64,000 nt of DNA from Clarkia xantiana subsp. parviflora. Its lineage: Eukaryota; Streptophyta; Magnoliopsida; Myrtales; Onagraceae. Location: NCBI GenBank assembly GCA_036873135.1, contig JAPTYO010000007.1, forward strand, positions 62,916,383 to 62,980,382, written 5' to 3'. A program made the translations under genes and the position numbers. Every line of letters starts with the position of its first letter. Within the stretch, counting starts at the first letter, position 1. Shown one piece after another: positions 55,993-64,000 of the stretch. Under the pieces are notes generated by a model, which saw only the letters and a program-made list of their open reading frames with translations, made no database searches and was not told where the DNA came from.

Positions 55993-57952
55993 GATGAAGA
56001 AGTAAATAAGCCGGAATCAATAAGAGAAGAAACCACGGGTAGAAGAAGAAATCTGAAGATCAACACAGCGCAGACAGCCTACATTGCAAAAACAAATAGT
56101 AGTTACCACCAAATGCGACTCGTTGTTCCAACTACCAAGACAACAACACAAACCTAACTAAGGAGTAGGAACATCCACCATTGTCCACAAGATAGTACTA
56201 AGAATGTACGAGGTCAAGGCTATAGAAAATCCGGAACCAAAATACCATGCCCTATAATAAAAGGGAGAACAACATGCCACCCATTCGACAAAAGCAGTAA
56301 GACACTACCAATACCTATTATTTAAAACATCAATGTGCATAGCCAATGAGCTTATTACTGGGGCAAGAATGAAAGGGTTACTCTCTACATCAACAAGCAT
56401 AAACCCTAAACCGGGGGCAACACTATATCACTAATAAGTGGCGAGCAAAAAAGGTGAACTCCTATGTCATCAATACCAAAGCCACTAACATGGGCAAAAA
56501 GCCCGTCTTTTTTATTTTGTGCTACAGGTAAGACTAGGCGTGTGCCACGAGACTTCAACAACATAGGAAAAACAACCCAAGGGTGACGTACCAATCGACT
56601 CAATAAGGGGGCAAATATTTCATGCACAAAGCTAGCCGATCAAATTTTAATTAAGCTACATGACATGCAAGCCAAGGCTCCGCTCGTAGAAAAATGGACC
56701 CAAAATCCTCGACCAAGGCAATCACCCACAAAATAAGTGTAAAGGTAACATCCTTATTGCATCTACGGGTTGATTCTAACAAACTTAACACAACCATTAG
56801 CGGCAAAAATTATTTCAAGCAAAATATGCGAAAAGAAATAATAAAAAATCGAAGAAACTGACCTTCTAAATCAAACCGGAACGCGTCAAAATCAGGAAAA
56901 TAAGCCGCAGAGATGAACGGACCGAACCGGTCAACACATAGAGCCGGTTCAACCTGAACCGGACCCGGTTATGCACAGAAAACCCGCCTCGCCGGAATCG
57001 CCTCCGTCACGGCCGCAATCGCCACCGGAGTTGCTCGCCCGCCGACGGGACCACTGCCGTTCGACTCGCCGGAGCCCCGCCTCCCTAGTCGCACCACGAG
57101 CTCCGCCACACACCGCTAGTGCCGCCGTCTTCGAGCGAAAACGAACAGAGGAACCCCCGTCGCCGCCGAAGATAAAACCAGACCACCACCTCCGGTCACC
57201 GCGCTTGGCCTCCCCGCCGCTCTCCACGTCGGTGCCACGACAAAAAGAGCCGCCGGAGCCCTTTGACGAACACGGAACCCACTCTCCGGCGAGCCTTGCC
57301 ACCGCCCGTGCCACCCCCTGCGGCGAGCTGTCTTGGGACCGAACCAATACTGAAATCGGACCAAACCAAGACTGAAATCGGACCAAACCAAATCGATTCA
57401 AGGTCCAAAACTTGACTCCATGGAAAATTCTTGCTATTTAGCTATAATGGAGGTAAACCTAAAACCCTTTCTATAGCAAAATTCAAATTTTGATAGGAAA
57501 GGAAGTAGAAATAGTGTTGGTAGCAAAGGAAAAGTGAGACACAACATGGATATATATAGACAATACATTAGGGTTTGGAAAGGAGATGAAATCTCAACCA
57601 TCTATTTTTAAAATATCAACATCTAAGGGCTATAGGAAAATCCATAGGTTTACACCATTTGCATAAACAACATATCTACTCACATACATACACATACACA
57701 ACATGCATGAACTACATGCACGTAGTCACATCATGAATAGTGTAAAAACACTTTGTAGATATCTAAGGAATATTATACTTAATATTTTCTGCCAAAAGAT
57801 AAAATAAGATAGCACACATATACGACCAAAAACAGTGACAGAAAAGCTCACAAAATCAAAACACGACACCCCCAAACGGCCTTATCTCGGGTATAATTCA
57901 ATCATAAATAGAGTCAATAAAGGGTTACACCATTCCTTAACTTGGGGGCAAG
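55993..57952. other. TE7 3' region upstream of the antisense gene
   Basis: Directly upstream on the minus strand is a CT-rich stretch (55993-56060) like a plant leader. 56060-56930 is AT-rich without a gene. 56949-57401 is a GC-rich block open on both strands (minus 150 codons, plus 134), with Arg/Gly- or Pro/Ser-rich readings and CCGGTT words at 56915-56970. After it comes AT-rich DNA and the PPT CTTGGGGGCAAG (57941-57952). Confidence 0.5.
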
Positions 57953-58585
57953 TGATGGATATACACCCTGTAGGACCTTATCGGGGCTCACCCACATTCA
58001 AAACCAAGACAGACACCCCGGAACGAAAGGACCCAAAACCCCTGGCCAAAACCAATCCGGCTAATGCCAGACTAGTCCGCCGCTAGACGCTGGACTAGTC
58101 CGGCACAACACGCCGGACTAGTCCATCCCGAGTTACCGTACTAGCCCGGCAAAATAGGGCCGATATATCCCGATAGTCGGCCCCTTGGATCCGGGTAACG
58201 CCAACAAACATCTGGACATCCACACGACCGAATTACACATCCCCGACCCACGGGTATACCTTTTCTCCCTATCCCCAAAGGGAATATTCCGCGGACCCTA
58301 CCACCCTTCGGCGGGCCCACGTGGCCAAATCCCAAAACCCTATAAATACCCCCTCATATTCTTCATTCAAGATACGTGATTCTAAGAGCTCTGACCTCTC
58401 ACTACTTTATCTCTCTAAAACCGAGTTCTTACTTAAGAATCAGAGAGGGTTTGCCGGAAACCACCCCCCTCCGGCGCAATCCTTCTTGCATGCTCACGGG
58501 AGCATAAGGAGAAGGCGAGCACACTCACGGATCAGGACCTCGTAGGCGCACTCTACGGACGAACCTCAACGGGCTTAATCCAACA
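57953..58585 (+). repeat. 3' LTR of TE7
   Basis: 633 bp, TGATGGATATACACCC to AATCCAACA. TATAAATA at 58341-58348. One palindromic CCGGACTAGTCC unit fewer than the 5' LTR and a short GCGGGCCCACGTG insertion near 58312. Target duplication CAATC follows. Confidence 0.9.
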
Positions 58586-58759
58586 CAATCCGTCGGGGTT
58601 GCACGAATCAAATCACACGCAACTTGATCTATTTGTGACCTTTTACTGTCGTTGTAGTACGGACTACCATATTCATCCGTATCCATCCTCTTTGGTGTTG
58701 GATCTATTCGATCATCAACAATCGCAGCATCGAGGATAGAACCGCCTTATACCAGCCAT
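58586..58759 (-). pseudogene. TE5 gag N-terminus
   Basis: The minus-strand ATG at 58759 opens MAGIRRFYPRC, comparable to MAGRVHFYIPRN of TE6, then shifts frame. DEYGSPYYNDSKRSQIDQVA follows near 58660-58610. TE7 interrupts it and it continues at 36773. Confidence 0.7.
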
Positions 58760-60112
58760 CTAAATTTACACATTGACAATCATGCGACAACCAGGGAGAC
58801 AATAAAAATTTGAAAAAGAATTGCATACATCAGATATCTATAAGATTGAAGCCGAACGACAATGATTCCTCAGCATCTAGCCAACCTGACCACCAGTAAA
58901 CCAATGGAAGGAGGCCGTGAAAGAGTTCACACAGCCAACGCCTCCTTTCTAATAGATTAGTCTTTTAAAACGGTTTAATCGCTTTCACCGGAACGAGGAG
59001 TTTTAACATACAAACGATCTTGGCTTTTCCCAAGGTCCTTTTTAAAACGTTTCGAGGAATTCATCCAACCACATATAATTCTACTACACAAGTAAATTAT
59101 CACATGCAGTCGGATCCTCAAATAATCATGCATACACGTCATTTGTCTAATGTTCTGAGGAACTCATGCTAGTATATATAATTCTACTACACAAATAAAT
59201 TATCACATGTGGCTACATCCTCAACATTCATGCATACGCATCATGCGAGATCACACCACATCAAAATTGAATATTTGGCGACTAAAGATTTTAAACATTT
59301 GGGGCTGAAATGCAATTCATGCTAACAATCAATCATGCGAACTTCTAGACATGGATTCTAGGCAATAACAACCATCACAACATGTCTATCCTAGTGCACA
59401 ACTCATTAATTGAAATCCATGGCTCAGCCCACAACATGTTATATCCAGCTAGCTTGACATAGTCAAGACGCAATTCTAATCATGCAATAATATCAATTTA
59501 TATAGCAATTGCAATTCATCCCACAAAATGATTCAGTCCCATAATCATGCATTTCTGAGATCTATCCCCATAATCGAAACTAGGCATCAAGTTTTATTAA
59601 AACATAAAATGTCAAACCTATTCGCGTTGTCTAGGTAATTTTAAAGTTAAAATATTTGGATTTTAAAATTTGAACATCCTATTTTCAGTGGACTCGATTC
59701 GGTCCGACCAAAACGGTCTGGTTCATGTCAATTTGGGCCGACTGGTCCGGTCCGGTTTGAATTGAAATAAGAATTCAGTTCGGTTCTTCACGCAAACCGG
59801 GTCGGTTTGGTTCAACCCATTAGTTTCCCTGTCCGACTGACCGAGGTGGGTCGGTTCGATTGAGAAAATCCGGGTCGGTTGACCCGTTTGGTTTGAACCC
59901 GTGGAACCCGACCCGGTTCGGTTCAGTTGACCCAATTTGACCTATTCGGGTTCCCATGGTTATCTGGGTGTGTCGACCTGACTCGGATGTGCAAATTGGA
60001 CCGGTACATTTACCCTAAAGGATTCGCCGAAAGATTACTTGTGAGCTAAGTAGGTTTTTAAAATCCACTAAAAATCTAACTTAGCCACCATGTAATATTA
60101 ACTATAGATATA

Positions 60113-60299
60113 TGTCACGCCCCTAAGCCCGAGCAACTGTCCCCACTAAGCCAAACCCAGCCTAACAGATCCTGTTGTCCTCACTTGGGCCCTTAAAAGA
60201 AGGAATTCCTATTGGACTTGAGTACTATCCCTCTAGCTTATTAAAGCTCCAAATTTATGATTTCTAACCGATGTGGTACACAAACATATGGGGTATTAA
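60113..60299 (-). repeat. TE9 3' LTR
   Basis: About 187 bp, paired with 60445-60632 with roughly a dozen differences. Confidence 0.85.
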
Positions 60300-60444
60300 G
60301 ATCTACCACCCTTAATGCGCGCGACGTCGTCGTCGCGGCCCAAACCAGAATCGTTTGCCCCCAGTAGGTGATCGGAACTCCGGGGGTCAATAGCCCTTGG
60401 TCTGCGAGCTCGATCACGGTCCCAGGTCGACTCTGATATCATTC

Positions 60445-60632
60445 TGTCACGCCCCGAAGCCCGAGCGACTGTCCCCACTAAGCCCAACCCAGCCTAACAG
60501 AGCCCGTTGTCCTCATTTGGGCCCTGAAAAGGAGGAATTCCTGTTAGACTTGAGTAGTACCCCTCTGGCTTATTAAGGCTCCAAATTTTTTATTTCTAAC
60601 CGATGTGGTACACAAACATATGGGGTATTACA
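60445..60632 (-). repeat. TE9 5' LTR
   Basis: 188 bp, adjacent on the minus strand to the primer site at about 60441-60425. Confidence 0.85.
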
Positions 60633-61090
60633 ATATAGTTTCCAAATATATTTGCACACACACACACACATATATATATATATAATTTCGGCCCTTTTAG
60701 GTAATATATATATATATATATATTTATTTATCGTCAAGATTCTATATTAGGGATATAAATCTATCAACAATATATTTTCTCAATCTTTAGGAAACTAATA
60801 TTTATCAATAATATCTAACATCCTAAAATCATGCTAGAATATATCGATAATTAATGTCACAATTACCTTGTGAATCTAGCCCCGATTTAGGCCAAATACA
60901 TTCATGTAAGGGCCGAAATATTTAATTTTATTTTAGATAAAATATTCGGGAGAAATATACACAATTTTATGGTTAGTGGTCAAATTTCTAGATCAAATTT
61001 TACTAAGATCAATAATCCAATATTAAATTTTGATATTTGTCGCGTTTTTCTTGAAGATCATGAACATCTGTTTTACCAAAAACACTCAGT

Positions 61091-61297
61091 TTCAGGATTT
61101 CCTGTGGAGCTAATACCACGTAGGACTTCCTTAACAAGAACTTCTACGGGTTCCATCCGGTTGATCACGAACTCCCTCAGCAGGATCATTGGGACTACAT
61201 AAAGGGTTTAAGGTATGTGCACATCTTCCGCTGCGTAATTCTGATTACAGGCATGTGCCTTATTTATTTTTTTAGTAGTCAACCCCGTAATTCAACA
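61091..61297 (+). repeat. TE10: copia LTR, 3' fragment
   Basis: CTGTGGAGCTAATACCACGTAGG to CGTAATTCAACA matches the reverse of the TE4 LTR (19490-19660), so it belongs to that subfamily. It is truncated on its left where it meets the oppositely oriented TE5 leader. Confidence 0.75.
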
Positions 61298-61298
61298 G

Positions 61299-61310
61299 TG
61301 GTATCAGAAC
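61299..61310 (+). other. Primer binding site of TE10
   Basis: TGGTATCAGAAC, one change from the standard tRNA-Met site, right after the LTR. Confidence 0.85.
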
Positions 61311-61850
61311 CTGTGTTAGAAGTTCTTAATTTTGATAAATTGGCGTTCTTCTTTTTTAAGGCGATGCCCGATTTTTTAAAGAATGAAAATTTAAAATTTT
61401 CGATTTTTACAATTGTTAGGGCCGAAATATTCATGATGTTCTTAGTAAAATTTGATGTTCATGATCTTCAAGAAAAAGGGGATTTTTATCAAAATCAAAC
61501 ATTGGATTGTAGATCTTATTAAAATTTGATCTTGAAATTTGACCACTTGTTTCCAATTTGGTGTTTTTCGGCCGAACCCTATTGAGATTTACAAGGTAAA
61601 TTTTTTAATATCTTAGGCACCAAGATTAAAGTTTCAGCCAAAAATTTTTAGGGTTATTGTTTACCATATTTTAATTTTTATTAAAGGTAACAATATATCT
61701 ATAATTGGAAACATAAGGATAGATTCACATTAACTATCAATATATCTAGCTAAATTATAAGGATTAAAGATATTATTGATAGATTTAGTTACCTAAGTGA
61801 TTAAGAAATATATTTCAGCCAAAAGTTTAGTGGTTCCTGCTTGAACTACT
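61311..61850 (+). other. TE10 leader fragment
   Basis: AT-rich copia leader (AGTAAAATTTGATGTTCATGATCTTC and similar blocks). It is an inverted partner of the TE5 leader end at 60960-61090. It ends near 61850, where other sequence begins. Confidence 0.65.
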
Positions 61851-62104
61851 CGACATCAAACAATAGTTCAATGCACCTATCCGGGAGTTAGAGACGTGGC
61901 GGAGCTACTTATACCCCAAGAAGAAGACTGCAGTAAGATGTGTTGAAGTGATGCCTTTGTGCGGCTTGTTTGAAAGTCTGACACCCGATTGCAACCAAAC
62001 GAGGCTCTATAAAAAAGCTGCCTCGTGTCTTCCTCAATTGTGCCACAAGATTAATCAGAGTGCGCAACAAGATTTGAGGTCAAATCCTTTCCAACCCGGA
62101 AGGG
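61851..62104 (+). other. Unassigned fragment ending in a gypsy-like motif
   Basis: Open readings here (61948-62145) have no clear match until QDLRSNPFQPGRDDV. That resembles the short motif after the integrase C-terminus of chromovirus-like elements and recurs as LAMRTNPYQLGENDV at 62750. It may be a rearranged piece of TE11. Confidence 0.35.
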
Positions 62105-62853
62105 ATGATGTACTTTACACCGTTGAGAAGATCGACAATATTTGAAGATGATGTTCGTGTTGCTGTCTCGTTATCCAGAGACGTGGCGAGGATGCAAAGT
62201 GTTCCAAGGACGTTTGTCTCTGACCGAAAATCGAAGTTCTTGATCAACTCTTGGAAGACTCTATGGGCGAAGCTTGAAAGGGAACTACTCTTCAACTACA
62301 CTTGTAACCCCCAAACTGATTGTCAAATCAAAGTGACTCCCTCTAAAACGGTGTATGGGTTCAATCCACTAACGCCAATGGACTTGACTCCATTTTCAAT
62401 TAAAGATCCAGCTTGCACCAAAGGAAAGAAGAGGGCTGAACAGATCTAGGGATTCCTTATAAAGGTGCAACGAGAAATCAAAAGGAAGAATGCAGAGCAT
62501 GATCAAGCGGCCAACAAGACGAGGAGACAAGCCATGATACATTCATGTGACACTGTATTAATTCATCTCCTAGAACACAGGTTTCCATTTATACGAGGAA
62601 ACAAGATGATGCCAAGATCAGATGGTCATTTCTGTGTGTTAGACAAGGCGAGTTACATTTTGTATGCGAATAAGCCACCCGATGATTATAGTGTCCTTGC
62701 AACTTTTGATGTGAAAGCTTTGGCGCTGCACTTAAGAAATGGAGATGATCTAGCTATGAGGACAAATCCTTACCAACTTGGGGAGAATGATGTGCTTCGG
62801 GATGCTCCAACCTTGACATTGCATAGAGGATCAAAGCAAAGCCGCCCAAGATA
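62105..62853 (+). pseudogene. TE11: Ty3/gypsy (chromovirus-like) integrase remnant
   Basis: VPRTFVSDRKSKFLINSWKT (62194 on) holds the second catalytic Asp. NYTCNPQTDCQIKV covers the approach to the catalytic Glu. It then jumps to VYGFNPLTPMDLTPF, so the region in between is deleted. After a stop at 62446, VQREIKRKNAEHDQAANKTR, RFPFIRGNKMMPRSDGHFCV and DDYSVLATFDVKAL give the integrase C-terminus, ending in TNPYQLGENDV. This is a Del/Reina-type pattern as I know it. No RT, gag or chromodomain seen. Confidence 0.8.
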
Positions 62854-63440
62854 AGCATCGAGTGATGCTTCTTCAAACCCAAGGCCATTTGAGGGCTCTA
62901 AATGACGAAATGGCGGTCCAATCACTCGATCCAAGGCCCAAGTCACAAACATGGCCAATGGAGGGCCCAAAATGCTGTTGCAGATGCAAGAAGGCCCAAG
63001 AGACACTCAAGTCAATTAGCATTCAATGTTAATCCGCCCAACAACCAAATAACCTTGAGACTTGGGTTCTGAATTAATTTGCTTATGTTTTCTAGTATTT
63101 TCTTTCCAATAAAGTCTGCTCCCCATGCATGAGTTAGCCAATTCAAGTATGAATTTCGTTTTTGTTGTAAGAGCACTATATAAGCTCTACTAATATGTTA
63201 TTTCCAGCAGCTTTGAGGAATGAGATTATTGCCTTAGTGCACCCCTTTCTTATCTAAGCAATCTAATTGTTTAGTGGCGAAACCTATCCGATTCTTATCC
63301 CTCATCCTTGAGTGTGGCAAATAAAACCCGGACGTGTTTGCTTGTGGCGAGTTATCTTATCAAGCATTGTTGAACGGTTCTACCATCCACCCTTCTTAAC
63401 CTATACATTTCTGTCAATTTTATTCAGTTCCAATTCCCTT
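62854..63440 (+). other. Probable 3' UTR and LTR piece of TE11
   Basis: After the integrase come AAGGCCCAAG-rich DNA (62880-63000) and a TATATAAG box at 63177-63184 in AGCACTATATAAGCTCTAC, followed by GTGTGGCAAATAAAACCCGG and GTGGCGAGTTATCTTATC. This looks like an LTR with promoter and R/U5, but I cannot find a second copy or exact borders in the window. Confidence 0.4.
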
Positions 63441-63463
63441 TTTGTCGACAATCGAGGCACATC

Positions 63464-64000
63464 AAGTCTTTATCCCTTTTTAGTTTTGTCTAAGAAACAT
63501 CGTTTATTCATAGGGTAATACTGCCAATGGGGTTTTTCCAAAGTTTTATTTATCAAAATCTCCTCATCCGGAGATACAAATTTGATGAAATTAGTTGATA
63601 TCGCATTTATTCTAGACATGTATGATCATACAAAGTCTTTATCCCTTTTTAGTTCGTTCTTAGTATCATTGTTTATTAATAAAGTACTACTGCCTATAAG
63701 GCTTTTCCATATTTTTATTTATCAATATCTTCTCACTCGGAGCTCCGAATTGGATGAAATCAGTTGATATCGCATTAATTCTAGATAGATATGATCATAC
63801 TAAAGTCTTTATCCCTTTTTGATTCAGTCTCGGAATCACTTCATATTCATAAATATCCACCGCCTTTGGGGTTTTTCTAAATTTTTATTTATCTATATAT
63901 TCTCATTAGAAGCCCCGAATCGGATTAAATCACCTGCTATCGCAGTTATAGATGTTTATGAATATACTAAAGTCTTTATCCCTTTTTAGTCTGGTTTCTG
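63464..64000. repeat. Tandem satellite, about 168-170 bp monomer, continuing past the window
   Basis: AAGTCTTTATCCCTTTTT begins at 63464, 63633, 63803 and 63970, spacings of 169, 170 and 167 bp. Monomers are AT-rich and about 70-80 percent alike by eye. Other conserved boxes are TTTATTTATC, CTCATC-GGAG and GTTGATATCGCA. Three full units and the start of a fourth are seen. Monomer length and composition fit plant centromeric or pericentromeric satellites, but location is inference. Confidence 0.85.

Larger units (their letters stand above)
36774..58585 (+). mobile_element. TE7: Tat-like Ty3/gypsy element without RT/integrase, with an antisense gene
   Basis: LTRs 36774-37423 and 57953-58585 (TGATGGATATACACCC to AATCCAACA) are flanked by CAATC at 36769-36773 and 58586-58590. 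The PBS is TTGGCGTCGTCCTCTGGG. The PPT is CTTGGGGGCAAG at 57941-57952. The element is about 10.4 kb once the nested TE8 is removed. It keeps gag, a protease fragment, a second gag-like segment and an antisense gene, but no RT, RNase H or integrase. The LTRs differ by roughly 7-8 percent by eye, so it is clearly older than TE8, as the nesting requires. Confidence 0.9.
60113..60632 (-). mobile_element. TE9: TRIM retrotransposon, 520 bp
   Basis: Two near-identical repeats (60113-60299 and 60445-60632, TGTCACGCCCC...GGGGTATTACA on the plus strand) flank 145 bp. The target duplication is ATATA (60108-60112 and 60633-60637). On the minus strand the LTR is TGTAATACCCC...GGGGCGTGACA. It is followed by a TGATATCAGAGTCGACC primer site (one to two changes from the tRNA-Met PBS), and an AAGGGTGGTAGAT purine tract precedes the other LTR. 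No coding. ACATCGGTTAGAAAT is a typical TRIM motif. Confidence 0.9.
27251..61090 (-). mobile_element. TE5: outermost Ty1/copia element, minus strand, split by four insertions
   Basis: Minus-strand copia sequence runs through three blocks: 58759-58586 (gag start), 36773-36530 (gag middle) and 28937-27251 (gag end, integrase tail, linker), with the leader at 61090-58760. Each break is an insertion with matching target duplications: CAATC for TE7, GCCCA for TE6 and ATATA for the TRIM. Without the inserts the gag order matches TE4 and TE6. RT to 3' LTR should lie left of the window beyond TE2. The PBS and 5' LTR are missing at 61090. Confidence 0.75.
58760..61090 (-). other. TE5 untranslated leader, interrupted by a TRIM
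   Basis: The reverse complement of the TE2/TE6 leader, including the CCGGTT/GGGTCGG block (59690-60005) and (AT)n/(CA)n runs near 60660-60720. Excluding the 520-bp TRIM it is about 1.8 kb. The last 65 or so bases next to the PBS, the PBS itself and the 5' LTR are missing at 61090. Confidence 0.7.

Noticed and set aside
56971..57375. Pro/Arg-rich 134-codon plus-strand reading as a host gene
   Set aside because: High GC leaves both strands open. No domain, and it lies within TE7. Kept only as a composition anomaly.
60113..60632. Cassandra-type TRIM carrying a 5S rRNA-like promoter
   Set aside because: I looked for 5S internal control motifs (such as GCACCGGATCCC-type words) and saw none in either LTR.
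61948..62145. 65-codon reading as a host gene fragment
   Set aside because: Only its end (LRSNPFQPGRDDV) is recognisable and it resembles a gypsy integrase tail. No exon structure or host domain.

Overview
This window looks like intergenic DNA from a large, repeat-rich flowering-plant nuclear genome. I found no host protein gene, tRNA or rRNA gene. Almost every base belongs to an LTR retrotransposon or its debris: Ty1/copia elements primed at TGGTATCAGAGC, Ty3/gypsy elements of Tat type primed at TTGGCG-type sites, one TRIM, one MITE-like insertion, and the edge of a tandem satellite. I cannot name the species. Element labels TE1-TE11 are mine.

The layout is a deeply nested stack. The outermost element, TE5 (copia, minus strand), survives in three blocks: 27251-28937, 36530-36773 and 58586-61090. 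Its 3' half appears to lie left of the window. Nested in it are: TE2 (copia, plus, 6925-27250), which itself carries TE1 (Tat/Ogre-like, minus, 1-6924, in its 5' LTR), TE3 (Tat-like, no pol, 9559-19017, in its RT) and TE4 (copia, minus, 19490-25905); TE6 (copia, plus, 28938-36529, target duplication GCCCA); TE7 (Tat-like, plus, 36774-58585, CAATC), which carries TE8 (38255-49669, AGGAC); and TE9 (a 520-bp TRIM, 60113-60632, ATATA). To the right are a copia LTR/leader fragment in opposite orientation (TE10), a chromovirus-like integrase remnant (TE11), and from 63464 to the window end a tandem array of about 168-170 bp monomers that resembles a centromeric-type satellite.

TE8 is the youngest and most complete element. 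Its LTRs differ by about 9 substitutions in 757 bp plus a 22-bp duplication. It has gag, a 1407-codon pol (protease, RT, tether RNase H, second RNase H, integrase) and, between pol and the 3' LTR, an antisense gene. It is probably immobile by itself: gag is frameshifted by a 5-bp duplication, the RT box reads SVDD, and both zinc-finger cysteines of integrase are tryptophan.

The most interesting system is that antisense gene. In TE8 it has its own TATA box, a CT-rich leader, an ATG directly followed by an intron, a globular domain like those in 'putative gypsy type transposon' plant proteins, a proline-rich middle and a coiled-coil end. TE7 has lost RT and integrase yet keeps a diverged antisense gene of the same plan with four intron-like gaps. 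This suggests the antisense product is maintained independently of the sense polyprotein.
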